Shown one piece after another: positions 38,313 through 51,000 of a stretch of 64,000 nt of DNA. The notes under the pieces were generated by a model. That model did no database searches, had not been told where the DNA came from, and worked only from the letters and a program-made list of their open reading frames with translations. The stretch comes from Archegozetes longisetosus. Lineage: Eukaryota > Arthropoda > Arachnida > Sarcoptiformes > Trhypochthoniidae. The translations under genes and the position numbers were made by a program. Each line of letters starts with the position of its first letter. The stretch's first letter is position 1. The stretch covers positions 2,776,001-2,840,000 of the forward strand of contig JAEMBT020000005.1 of the NCBI GenBank assembly GCA_018873245.2. The letters run 5' to 3'.

Positions 38313-41236
38313 TTAAGTAAGGGAAGTAGTAGTGTTAGCGGCAGCCAAAGCCAATTGATCTCCAACTTTCTTCGCGCTAAATGTAATGACACCACGAATC
38401 CCTTTAACTGAAGTCTAAGTGCGAGGGGGAACAAGCCTTAAGCAATATATGTTTACACACATTATCGATGCCAAACTCTCACCTTCTTCTTTGTCCCATT
38501 CAGATATTCTTTATACATATCTGATCGCAGATATCGTGGATATGAGTCGTTCTTCATTAGTTGATAGACGTGACCCGCCGCCTCGTCAAAGATCCACCTG
38601 TTATTAGGACTGCTTTCCATATTTTTCTTTGTTATCTCATAAGATTTTGAATCAATATTTATGGGACAGTTTGCGTCTAATTTAATTTAAACAATTTTTA
38701 CTTTGTCAATACTTTTGGAAACTAATTTCGTACCTGGTCCGAGATATTCGTTCCAAATCTCCTGAACCTTCTGAGCAACATCACGACTATGTACACATTT
38801 AAGCTCTTGAACAGCATCCCAAAACCTGTTCAAATGAAAAGTTTTGTTCTATTCCAAAAGTTTTCGTCGATTAATTAAGTAATAATCAAAATTAGATAAA
38901 TATTCAAATATGATTAATATTGTTGTAGTTCCAGAAAATATCTAATCGTAACTTTTCAAGAAGTAGATCTCAAGAAGACTAGTATAACATTAAATCTAAA
39001 GAACTAATCTGCAAGTTCAAAGGGTATCATAAAAATAAATTGAAAAAAGTTAAAGTAATTTACTTGAGATTTTCAGCAGAGAATTCTTTTTCTAAGAATT
39101 TAATGAACTGTTCTCTACCGGCAGCATCTTTTAAAAGTTCTTTTAACGAGAAGGCCCAACGACGTACTCTTCGACATGGCACGTCTTTCCTAAATATTAA
39201 AATAATAAATTCAAACAAAATTGAAATTGTTTCTGAAATTGTGTTCAAATTACGTTTGTCTTTCAAGTTCCCAGAAGTCAGTTGAATCACTTATCCAAGG
39301 GTTCGACGGAGTCTATCAAAGTAACAGTTATTTCGTGAATCGATTATGTCAAAACTTCAATAAATCATATTAGTATAAACATAAACATAAACATTGGAAG
39401 TGTTGGGTTTGTTTCAAGTGATTTGAATTGATTAATGAGAAATGTTGAGTAATTGGAAGTGAGATATAAGAGAAAAGAAGTAAATAAAGTAATAAATACC
39501 CCTTTATTAGGTTCTGGTAATGTAATGAAAGGGTCATATTCGGCCCATTGTTCATAGAACGCTGAATAAGATTCAGCTACTTTGCTTATTTTGACGCCTC
39601 CGATCCTATGATCGAGTCTTATTCTCAATGAATCGATTTCACGCTTTAATAATTCTGCTCTATCAGCTTCATTTACTGGACTAACACGTCCGCCACCAAC
39701 AGAACACGCCAAATGCTATCCATTACATCGTATCAAAATATGTATTGTCATTTCATTAAGATTTTTAGAAATAAATCTAAATTATTAACGTCTGATACTG
39801 TTGGATTAGTTTTATAAAGTTCTATCTTATGTTGTCTGAATTAGAGATAGAGCTTTGTAGTACTGACCCAACCACATAACCTAACCTAACCTAACCTAAC
39901 ATAAGTTAATGACTTACAGTTGAGATTTTGACTTTAGTACTTTTGATTGGTTTGTTCATACGGCACGCTTTCTTAATATCAATTTCTGTTGTATTAACAC
40001 ATCCAGGCTGTAAAAATATCATAGAGAAAGTTTGAAATGGATTAGACGTTAAGTTTTAAATGAATACTAACCACAGGTCTGTGAACGTCCCAAAATGCTC
40101 TTTCTTGAGAGTCTAATACTTTTCTCTCTAATTTGTCTCTTTTCTTATCGACCCTAACCAAATTATATAATCATTAGTTATTCAATTTTCACTATATTCT
40201 CTATAGATTAATCTACAAGAAAATTGAATAATCATTGATAGCAACTGTTGCGATGGCATGCGATGGCATGCTTTCGATGGCATGCTTTCGATCAGATGAA
40301 TAATATCTTCAGACATTATCATACTTATTTCATATTGAATAGTAATAAAAGCAAATTAGAAATGGAAAATAGGCAAAAAGTGGATGAGAAAGGAAGAATA
40401 TATTGTAATTGCTATGGAGAATTAAGTTTTGAAATTATATAAATACTTTGCTTGTGCCTCCGCCTGCATAAAAATGAATTCCCATTTTCTACTAAACATT
40501 TTTTGCAGTCGCGCTAAGTTTTCAGCCTCGTAATCAGCTAATTCAAGTCTAGTCTTATTTTGCATGGTCCTTTTGCACAAATAAACAGCATAATCGGTAT
40601 TTTCAGGTTCCCAACAATTAGACGGCCAGAAATATGGAGTTTGAAACCGATAGAATGTTGAATCAGCCTTAACGCTGTTGCAAATAGAATTTGTTTTTGT
40701 CAGCATAAATTCAAATGATTTATGTAGAACAATGTCTGAAAAATACCTCAAAACATGATCCTCTATGGGGAAAAAGTATCCATGAGACGCCATCAAATTA
40801 GCTAAATGTAATGCTTCGTTTTGGTCCTCCAGCTCTAACGATCTCATCATCCATGTTATTAAGTCAGAACCTAATACAAAACATAATTCAAAATTCAATT
40901 CATTTCTAAACCTATTGATATAGAAATACCCGTAAAAACACTTGGAATCTTTGACATAAAACTTTTCACTGTTCTAACGGGAACACCATTTTGTTCGTCT
41001 TGCATTCGCTCAATGATTTGTTCCATCTATAGACCAATTGAAATTTGAATCAATAGAATAGATAATGATCACAATCAAACCTTATTATAGACAATTTGGT
41101 TTGGATTCCATTCTTCGCAATGATTAGAAGTGGAAACATTGCCAGGACTTGAACTGCTATCAGCGTCACTATAAGACGCAGAATTGGATGCCTCGGCCAT
41201 CGCTTTCATATGTCGCCGATGATAGTTATAAGCCAT
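38313..41236 (-). CDS. RGS7: R7-family regulator of G-protein signalling (RGS6/RGS7 type)
   Basis: GTPase-activating protein for Gi/o alpha subunits in neurons; the GGL domain binds the Gbeta5 subunit and DEP/DHEX binds a membrane anchor (R7BP type). Exons, minus strand: 41236-41081, 41026-40930, 40870-40747, 40674-40447, 40153-40072, 40007-39918, 39715-39500, 39312-39254, 39189-39064, 38825-38734, 38676-38483 and 38414-38313. All are GT-AG, with phases closing to 521 residues. DEP is at about 55-140 ([27 protein letters not shown]). DHEX follows, with a stretch nearly identical to human RGS7 ([20 protein letters not shown]). GGL is about 271-330 (the Y-x-EYDPF motif reads WAEYDPF). RGS is about 354-474 ([11 protein letters not shown], then [16 protein letters not shown]). 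The start is the ATG of MAYNYHRR. The last exon, after a good pyrimidine tract, is the least certain. Introns are mostly 54-70 bp. Confidence 0.96.
39878..39900. repeat. interstitial telomere-like repeat (CCTAA)4
   Basis: Four consecutive CCTAA units, the complement of TTAGG, inside an RGS-gene intron just after the exon-5 donor side. TTAGG is the ancestral arthropod telomere unit. Confidence 0.8.
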
Positions 41237-44200
41237 GGTCGACTTTGATTTAATAGATTATATTTTGATCGACAATAATTTTGGTCATTCAAACTATGAT
41301 TTGATTGATTTGTAGAGGAGAAAACTTGAATTTTGCTTATCAACAAATTTGGCACATGTTCACTTTAGACTCAGTTTCAAACATTTTAGACCCAATTCCA
41401 AACATTTTCTCCAATATATATATTTATTTACAAAAACATATAATTTGACCAAACAATCAAAATATTCACTAATATCTATGATATGCTGATAGTTATCTTA
41501 TTGAATAGAACTTTCATTAACTCTTATATAAATTGGTTACATTTTCTGAAGTATAAAGAATATTAACTAAGAAATAGATAGAATTAAAACTAATTAGTCT
41601 TATAATAAGATGGTATAAGTAGGCAGAAAGCGGCCATTTAGACCATCAACAGCTGAGTTGCTTCGGAATATTGGTTTGTGAGCACTGATTGAGACAACTC
41701 AGAACATCCGCACATTTACGTCGTTATACCGAATAATCAATATCTGACTCCGGATGTATAACTAGTGATGGCGTAACTTCTTCCATCTCTAACATCACGT
41801 AATATTTGAACGTTTTTCTGCTGATAGCACTAAATAACTCTATAATCTATTTAATGTGTTGTAAAGTGAGTTTTCTATGATTATTACTCTTTTGTTTTGT
41901 AACTATGAATATTTGTAGATAAAATGTTTCTTAATTTTTCTTTAAGGCTTGTTGTAAAAGCGTTCAAACTTTTTGAATTATTGAAGATACAAAAGTTGAA
42001 CTTAAGACTATGATTAATAGAATATACAATTTATGGGCATAAATAAGCTTGAATTATATGACTAGAAAAATGTTAAATGTATGTGAAACCTTCATACGAA
42101 TGGATATCCATTAGACGAGACGGCAAATATATAATATCTTAAGTTTGAATGATTGCATTTTCTTTGAATAGAGTGTATTTTTTCAAATGCAATTTTTGCA
42201 GAGATAGTCACATAAACTATATTAGGGAAAGTCATCCTTAGCCCCAAACCAAGAAATTCATTCTCTACAAACAATGTGAAATCTTATGCAAACGGATGAC
42301 TTATTTTACGCAAACTTTCTTAAGAATAGGTTTCAAATCGATTAAAACAAGTGGAAACGTAGCAAAAGTATTCTAAGTGAAAGCATTGATAAGCTGATTC
42401 ATACGTATTTGAGTCCTACAGTAATCAAATCAGCCAATTGTTTAGATGGAATCAAATTAACATTAGATCCATTAGAATAGTTTCTGAATAGTTGAATAGC
42501 GAAAGAAAAGGCATCTGAAAAAGTTGAGAAAAGCATTCTATCAAATTTCGAACTGAATTTGAATGCAGAACATGACTATTTGTTTTTGGGTAAGATTAAT
42601 ATTTGAGTGAATAAAAGCGTTTGTGATTCTTAAGGATTCCAAAGCCCTTTTAATGTCTTTATTCCAAATGGCTTATGTTTGCTTAGATTTATAGAGCGTA
42701 AAATTTATAATTCAGCTCTACCCTATTGCCAAACTTTCAGTCCATATTGAGTTAGCTTTTATTCTCTGATAACGACAACTTCACATAAAGCTCAACACTC
42801 AAATTTCATTCATTTCTTTCTTAATCTTCATTTATTCGACTAATTATTCTTTCTTAATCTTACCTAATCTTCATTAAGGCAAAAATTTCTCAGAAATTTT
42901 GCTTCTCTAAAATAACCATTCACATATATAATAACCTGAAACAAGGCTTCAAATGTGTTCAAACTTTAGGGAAACGCTAATATAACTATTAAAATGTTTT
43001 TCAAGCCAAAATCGATCGCAATTTGACTCTTTAATAATTAAATGACATCCTGTACAGGAATTTATACTTCTCTTTATTTGGAAAACTTTTCACTTCCAGC
43101 TAATCGAATGCACATAAATTATAATTCACGAGTCACTATCAGACCGAGGATTTTTCGGTAGCTGAAAACTTTTTAGCAAGTTTAATGAGACATCTTTTTC
43201 CAAGACACAACTTATTGATAAAAAAAATTGGCCCTGGGATATAGAACACAATCGAACTTTAATACGATAAAAACTTTTAGAGGCATTCTATGTAAATGTT
43301 TGATCCAAGAAGATAAGTAAATACCATCTAGATTTCAATCCAGACTCTAATCAATGGCCAATCTTGATCTTCCAAAATCATTATTCACCCAATATTGACA
43401 AAATAATACTATAAAAGTCAGATTTTCGCTAAAACTTCTAGAATCAGGAGGTTTGTCCTTAAAATCGATTAGAAATGTGAAAATCGATATTTTTTGGGAA
43501 TCCAGAGTTTAAGATTGATCTATGAAATCCTTAGTTTATGAAACGTATTTTACTGCTAATCTCCTCCATCTCTGACTTGAAGGTGAAAATCTAGAATTTC
43601 CGAAAAATGCTAGGTCTGGTTATGACTTTTAGAGAGTTAGATTCAAGTAAATCATCAGATTGAATTTGGTTGGATTGTTCGATAGAGTTAGTATATTAGA
43701 TTTGATTTAGCCTAAGATATAGGAAAATCAATTTGAGCACATATTTTTCAAAATCATAAAATAGTCTTTTATTTAAATGAGCAATAAATCAATACATAAT
43801 TGGGTGAATTTTCTTAACTAGAGATCTAAGACAAGTGAAGCCCTTCCCACTGAGTAACTTAGGCAAATATTGAATCAATATTCAATATTTACGATCAATA
43901 ATTTTGATTTAATACTTTTAAATATCTACCAGTTTCTTAAATGTATTTTTCAGACCTAAATTAAACGAAATAAGGTCTTAGTGTTATTTTCCTTATTTAA
44001 ATTTATTCGTTGAAAAATAGTAAAAAAAGTAAAAATAGTAATAATGGTGCATTAGTTTTAGGATATGATGTTTAACTTGGAGATTGTTGGAGTGCTAAAA
44101 CATGTATATAAGACATGCACTAAGAAGGAAACGAGCTACTCATAAATTATTCTTATTTTAATCTAACTAAAAAACTAAAAAAATGAATCATCTTTTGAAT

Positions 44201-45421
44201 TATTTTGGCGAAACAAAGAAAATTAAAAGTTTAGTTAAATCTCTAAGATAAATATTTTTGAGAAAAAAATTGTTGAGTTTCATTAATGAAGCAGAAATTG
44301 GAGATATTAGTGATGCAAATGCCATGAGTATAGATTTGTTTGTGATACTGAATAATTAAGCTGAAACTTACAGCTATTTCATAATATACTGATGAAACTT
44401 GTTTATTAAATTTTAATGCATCTTCCAGTAAATTGAGAAAATAAATTAATTTCTAAAGTCAACTTTGTATAATCTTTAGAGAAAACTTGACTCAAACTTA
44501 GAGAATAGATTTAGTTGTACATAATTTAAAGTAGACTTTGGTTGTACTTAATTCAAAGTAGATTCTGGTTGTGCTTAATTAAAAGCAGATTTAGCTTGTG
44601 TTTCATTTAAAATAGTTCGTTGGTAGGGCTGTGAACATGAGCGCTATTGCGCTGTTAGACAATCACATAACTCATATGAGAGATGAAATATCTTTTATTT
44701 TACGTTCTGAAAGGATCAATAAGAAGGATCAGATGCGTGCAACATAGAGATTAAAGCGATTCAGATTATTACTCCAAGTAAAAGATACTCTTAAACACAA
44801 GTTCATATAACAACTCATCCCTTTAGAACATCTTTAAGGGTTTGGTTTAGTAAACATAAGGTCAACGACAAGCATAAGTAGAAATACTTAATGTTTGGAT
44901 AAGTAGTTTGGGGCTTAACCTGATAGGATAGACTAAGATGTAAGGATAGGAACTAAGATATAAGGATATACTTTCCATGTGAGAGTAAGCCGGAGTGAGC
45001 CGCGCGGTGGCTGTTCTACTTTTAGAGTCAAATCTCTTACTCTTCTCTCGCTGTGATGTTGTCTCGCAGTGATGTTGTGATCAGTTGTGATCATGCTCTC
45101 TACCCGATCAAACATCATAGTCTGATTCATTTGAATTGAAAACAAACTCATTCTTGTTCTTTAAATTCCGTCTGCTCTCATCGAACCGCATCTTTCCAGC
45201 TTATACTCTTTTTAGTGTACTATAGACTCAATGAGTCTTTTGGTTCTTTGATAGATCAACGCTAAATCGTTTACTTGCAACACTACCTCTTCAAACTATT
45301 TCATTTGTTTCCTTCAATTTTTAGACATTCAATAGTTTTTCTCCAGTTGTGTGAAAAGTGTTGAGAATAAGAACTGGAATCAAAGTATTGGTTAGAAAGA
45401 GGAACAAATTGGGAAAACACA
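41237..45421. other. divergent intergenic region between the RGS and InaF-motif genes
   Basis: Contains the upstream regions of two divergently transcribed genes. A GC-richer patch at about 44990-45070 (GCCGCGCGGTGG) lies some 400 bp before the InaF ATG and may be part of its promoter or leader. A 27-bp array is listed separately. No exon was recognised. Confidence 0.55.
44507..44614. repeat. 27-bp tandem repeat, 4 copies
   Basis: Units starting at 44507, 44533, 44560 and 44587 have the pattern AGATTTRGTTGTACTTAATT followed by YAAAGT. It lies 0.9 kb upstream of the InaF-motif gene. Confidence 0.85.
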
Positions 45422-46345
45422 ATGTCATCAGTTAGAGAAACGAATGAAAATAACGGCAACTCTACTAATAACGTGTCAGATAATGGTAGTATGAGTTGTG
45501 GTACAAATGGCACAAACATTGGGGCATCTACTCCAGTCATCACTCCAGAACCCAAGTCAGCCAGCATTCCTTCAGGATCTCGTTCAGAAATTCATTATCC
45601 AGGAGTACAAAATCCTTCGAGAATTTATGACTCAAAGAGAAATAGGAAAATAGTAAGAATAATGACTGTAATGGCTTATATGTTTGCTGTTAGTTTGGCC
45701 GCTATTGTACTCTCTCTTTATTATGTATTCCTATGGGATCCTAATATGCAAATACATAACTCAACCCATAGTAAGACTATCACTTTCACAGAAGTGCCAC
45801 TTCCCACAACTACGAATATTAATTCTAATCTAAATCAACTTCAAAACCAACTCCAAAACCATATTCTTACTAACGATAAGCCAATGGCCTCTTCTGCTCA
45901 AGTATTAAACTTATCTACAAACAGAACAAACAGAACAGAGCCTACAATGACGACAATGACATCCTCTCGTCCAACAACTAAAACAAATGTGAAAAGTGAA
46001 ACTTATTCAGCAAATGTTGGAGCAAATGTATTATCAGATGTTTATCGCGAACGTGACAGCGTCTTGAAATTAGTGTCAAAAACTAATAGTGCAAATGCTT
46101 CTTCAGCTGTGGATACGGATAAGAGCATTAGGAAGAAGAAAAACAAAACAGAGACTATAGCGCCAGAAACTCTTCCACAAACTGTGTCATCAGTAACTAC
46201 AATACCAGAAACGAAGACATCGCTACTCAAATTTAGCGAAACAAATCCAACTCATCTGAACAATGAAAGTGTGGCACAAATTAATGCCAACAATACTCGT
46301 AATGAAACACTAACGCCAACTGATAATAATGAAGAGATTGGGTAA
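45422..46345 (+). CDS. InaF-motif single-pass membrane protein
   Basis: Predicted 307-residue protein in one coding exon. Residues 69-107 hold the InaF motif: a basic run (SKRNRKIVRI), a transmembrane helix of about 82-104 (YMFAVSLAAIVLSLYY) and an aromatic WDP end. This is the signature of Drosophila inaF products and vertebrate INAFM1/INAFM2. The insect protein associates with and is needed for the TRP channel in photoreceptors; the role of this protein is inferred only from the family. The N-terminal 68 residues are Ser/Asn/Gly-rich. The 200-residue C-terminal part is Thr/Asn/Ser-rich with many NxS/T sites and no conserved fold. If that tail is extracellular, this is a type-II-like topology with a glycosylated mucin-like stalk. 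It is much longer than vertebrate INAFM. The ATG context CACAATGTC is reasonable. Confidence 0.8.
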   Translation: MSSVRETNENNGNSTNNVSDNGSMSCGTNGTNIGASTPVITPEPKSASIPSGSRSEIHYPGVQNPSRIYDSKRNRKIVRIMTVMAYMFAVSLAAIVLSLYYVFLWDPNMQIHNSTHSKTITFTEVPLPTTTNINSNLNQLQNQLQNHILTNDKPMASSAQVLNLSTNRTNRTEPTMTTMTSSRPTTKTNVKSETYSANVGANVLSDVYRERDSVLKLVSKTNSANASSAVDTDKSIRKKKNKTETIAPETLPQTVSSVTTIPETKTSLLKFSETNPTHLNNESVAQINANNTRNETLTPTDNNEEIG

Positions 46346-46363
46346 ATTGGAGTAAAGTTGTGG

Positions 46364-47093
46364 GTAAGTCAATAGTCAATATTAGGTTGAAAGCACATTT
46401 AATCGCTTATCCCGACTAAATCTTTATGCGTTAGATCAGGTTTATTAGAGAATTTTGTTTGGTCTCTAAAGATTAATATGTAGAGCAAATGTAACATTCA
46501 ATGCTTAGATATAACAATGATTGGATGCAGGAATGTTTCAATGTAGCAATGCTTCAGTATAGCAATAATTGGGTACAGCAATGCACGGGTATAGTAATGC
46601 GCGGCTACACCAATACTTCCATTCAGTACAATTGCTTATCAACTTATTAACAGTAGGTCTTCATCTAGTAATACAATAAAGTGAAGAAGTTTAGTTATTT
46701 TTCTGTAAATAATATAAAAAGTTTGCTTTTGACAGGACTAATAGCTTGGGGCTTAGAGAGAAAGCTAATATCAGTCTAAGTCCTACTTAATAATATTACT
46801 AACTATTGCTAACTTAGCTAATACTAACTTAACTTAACTAATACTAACTTAACTAATACTAACTGAACTATCGATAATTTAATAAAACAAAAGTTAATGG
46901 AAGCATTAATTATTAAGTTGAACATGAATTGGTTTGATTAGTAAATTGAAACTAGTATTTAGTATGAAAGTAATGTTAGAAAGAGCTTAGTTTGAGAACA
47001 TTATGTGCTCTGTCCAACTCAGCTATTCTTTCATTCAGACTTTAAGACTCATATAAATCGATTCTCTTTCTCTCTTTTTTCACTTCTTTTCAG
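46364..47093 (+). other. probable 3' UTR intron of the InaF-motif gene
   Basis: A strong donor, TGG followed by GTAAGTC, lies 18 nt after the stop codon. At 47093 a classical pyrimidine tract ends in TTCTTTTCAG. An AATAAA follows at 47136, 43 bp into the proposed last exon. An alternative donor GTAAAT at 46343, overlapping the stop, joined to the same acceptor would end the protein one residue later. Confidence 0.5.
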
Positions 47094-47135
47094 GTCATGA
47101 AATCCTTTTTGAAAAAAGAAATTAATTTAAGTTAT

Positions 47136-47141
47136 AATAAA
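47136..47141 (+). terminator. polyadenylation signal AATAAA for the InaF-motif gene
   Basis: Canonical hexamer just downstream of the proposed 3' UTR acceptor at 47093. Confidence 0.45.
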
Positions 47142-48070
47142 AGTATTAAAGTTCTCACACTATCAGATACTATTGTGAGATGAATGTGAGCTCTATTACT
47201 CTGAATTAACAGTTAACGCATTCCATAGAGTCTAACAATAGTAGTAAATCATTATAGCGTTTATACTATCAAACATTTGTAATCAATCACATTTTACTAA
47301 ATTTTAAATTAACTAAATCTGATTAAATCTAATTGAACATGTAAATAACATCACAAACTTATATACTGATCGGCAACTTATTGTACCAAATAGAGGTCTA
47401 ATGTGAAAGTCGCTCATTTGTTCTATGCTAAACAATTACATAATCATCAGTTACGTAGAATATATTGACTCAGCTTTAATAGATTGACTGCAATAATGTC
47501 GATAATAGTGTTCTTATAAGAGTGAGTTAAAGTTTGTAAAGCAAACAATAAGCAGGTTTGTTAGCATTACTATAAATGTAGAAGCGACCAGTTCTAGGGC
47601 TAACTCTAAAAGGAGTTGAGCATAAAATCGATCACTCCACGCAATCCTAAGACTAGAGTCTGGAGGCAATCCCAAGACTATACTTTCGAGCCGACTCTAG
47701 CCTCGATTCTAACCTTCCTGAACATGATCTCTAGCTCAAGCTATCACCAACATCATATAACTAACAGAAGAGTTTTGTGCGATTTTTGATGCGGAAACAA
47801 AAGCATAAAAGCATTGCATATATTAGCACTTGAGACCAATACGGCTTTTATTTGTTCATCTCGTAATTGCAAATACGAGATGTAGGATCTATAAAACAAC
47901 TATTAATTCACACTTAGACTATCAATAGCTATAATCGATATTGTTTTGATGCAAAATTGATTTGAAAATGTGTTGTTTCGTCAATTTATTATTGATTGAA
48001 TGGTATAGAGATGATAGTTATAGAGATGATAATATTGGTTATATGCTATACAAACACAAATATATACATT

Positions 48071-48090
48071 GAACGGAACGGAACGGAACG
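48071..48090. repeat. GGAAC pentamer repeat
   Basis: Three to four copies of GGAAC in tandem, in an otherwise AT-rich stretch. Confidence 0.8.
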
Positions 48091-51000
48091 AAACAAAAGA
48101 GTGTATAGAAACTAATATTCGTTATAATACTACACAGACACTAATATAAGCAGAATACAAGTCAATATATTAAACGATAATGGCTTTTGTTCATAATCAA
48201 TGAAACTGTTTTTCTCTTTCATCCATTATGCGCTTTCAATCAAAATCGTAGATGTCTGTTTAAGATTTAGTTAGTTCTTATATTCTTATTCTTATAGTTT
48301 GAAACCATGTAAAACCGAACCAATCAGTCGAGATATTGAGAAAAGACATTAGGCTTTCATATTAGGCTTTGTATATGTTAAGCCAATAGAGCAATATCTA
48401 GTTTATTATATACGTATAGCATACAATATAAACTTAGTAAAACTACATGCCATGTATAAACTTTTAGAGCAGCAGCTATTTATAATCAATGCTTTATTTA
48501 TATCTATTATTAAGAGTTGTTGCATTTGATAAATTCATTTTTTCTCTTTCTCTTATGCCAAACTTCTTCTCTATCATCGTTTGCGCACAAATTTAACTCA
48601 TCAAAATTCATATATTTTCCGTTTTGACAACATTTTCACATCTGAATAGCGCTAGTTTTACCACTCACTGCTGATCTGAACAATTTTAGCACAAGTGAGC
48701 TATCAATTATTAACGGTATTATCCTCTAAGCATTAGATGTGCTTTCATTTGGATCAACATTTATTACAAATCGACGTTAAACAGATTTGATTCGTAAGCG
48801 TTAAGATATGAAATACACTTAGAAAATTGTAAAAATAGTAATAAAGTTAAGTTACTCACGTAACTACTCTAGTAACTCTAGTACTATATAAACTGAAATG
48901 TAAATTTAAAAGAATAATTTAAGAGAAAGTATGATCACATTATTTGTATTTTCTAAAGAGATGTCACTCTAACTTATGCTTGTATCAGTTTGTATAAGTT
49001 TGTATCAGTTATCATTCTAATAGCCATTTGGTTAATGTACAAAACAAATGTAATTTAACCTAAATATCTAATTATTGAAACACTAAGAATAACAAACGAA
49101 CAATCGCTTATTTAATTAACCCATTTTTATATAGATATGAATTTTCATTTATTTCAATCTATTGAATGGCATTAATTTTGCAATTATTAAATGACATACA
49201 TTACATAGATTTGTCTTCACATAAAAAGCTATTTTGACAAAAATATTTCTCTTCATATAAGTTAATAACTAGCGCTCAATACTGTAAAAATTGTACTCTA
49301 TTTTCAAATATACTATTTTCTAACTTAATCATTGAGTAAGGAAAACATGTTAAAACTATTTTCGTTTTATTTAAGTAATTTGTCCATTTATCACTCTTTT
49401 GGGATGTGTAAAACTGATCAAATTTCACTTTTACTTTCACTTTATCTATCTATCAAAACGCTTTGGAGATAACACCTGTCTGTAAGACGAAACTCAATCA
49501 AAAGATACCCACTGTTCAGTAAGGAGACAGCTCTTTAGCAAAATCATTCTTCAGTTTTAATATGTATCACATTTGAACAATAAAAATCACAACCATTACC
49601 TCATTTGAATAAATCAAACAAATTTTATTTTTCAAGCAAACTTGAAAATTGCGCACATTTGTCTCAAAACGAGACAAATTTGATCAGTTTTTTAGATACA
49701 GTCAAGATATTTTACATGAATTTTTGTTTGAAATATCTGTCACTTTGCAACGATCTGACACTAAACGAGATGTCTCGAAATTGGTTTCTATCTTATGAGC
49801 ATATCAAATATTCATGACTAGCTCCAAAAAGTGTATCTGATATTTGAAGTATGCTCTTCAAAACTCTAGCATACAATATAATGACAGAAAAGTTATGTCT
49901 ATCATTTGAACTTCTCGCATACTTTTTATTTTTTACCAACTCATAAACCTTTTTTCAACCTTAATAATCATTAGAAACATTAGAATTTATTTTCATCTCA
50001 AATCCGGAATGAATAAACGATTTAAATGTAAAACACTTTATGATCTCTCAGTTTAATGATAAACGGTTAAGAGAAAAAAGGTTGGGAAATGAGTTTAAAT
50101 AATTGTAATAATTGATTGTTTACATTTGGAGTAAATTAAGAAAAGTGATTTAAGTTAATAAAATATGGTAAAAGGGGGGAAAGAGTAGAAAATGTATTAT
50201 TTTTAGATAGAATAACTGAGAAAATATAATATACTGTTCAAATTCGATAGTGTTTGCAATGTTTGTATAGCACTATTTGCATAATAAATTTTCAAACCTT
50301 GTACAAAAACAAACTTTCTATGAATAATATGAATATTTGCAAAAATCTAACCGCTTTCCCTGATAGCATAAATAAAAATTCACTTAACTTAATTGAATTG
50401 AATTGGGCTGAGTTGCATATAAAATAGACTGATTGGTGTCTCGCATCAAAGCTCTAAAGAATGAGTCTATATTTACATTTTATTAACTTACAATCCCTGT
50501 CTCAAAAACTTATCATTTGAAAAATCTATTATTTCAAAACTATAATAACCTTTTAATTATTCTATGTGACCCAAAATCTACTATCTAAATAATTACAACA
50601 CCTGATTATAGTCTTAAGTTTGATTATGTACTAAATTGTTGGCTCATCCCAATAAAACATAGAGTGAAAAACGATAGACGTTTTTGAGACATCCTTTACT
50701 AGTATTGACTTAATATGGAACATATACATTTTATTTGATGAATAGTTTCAATGTCGCTAACACTTATTCTTTATTCAAATTAGTCATTAATTTTCAAGTA
50801 ATTGTGAGAACAATGAAAGGAGTAATGAGTAGTTATATGATTAATTAATCATTCAAATAGTATTTGAATTATGCCATTTTCAGCCGCTCAACCGTTTACT
50901 GTAGAAACTCTCTAAAGTTGTAGATTAAATAGGTTTAAGAGCATTAATATAACATTAATACAGACCTAATACAGACCTAATACAGTCCTAATACAGACCC

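Noticed and set aside
38171..38434. 87-codon minus-strand frame rich in Leu/Ser
   Set aside because: It overlaps the last RGS exon in another frame; the spliced RGS frame ends properly at 38313 and explains the composition.
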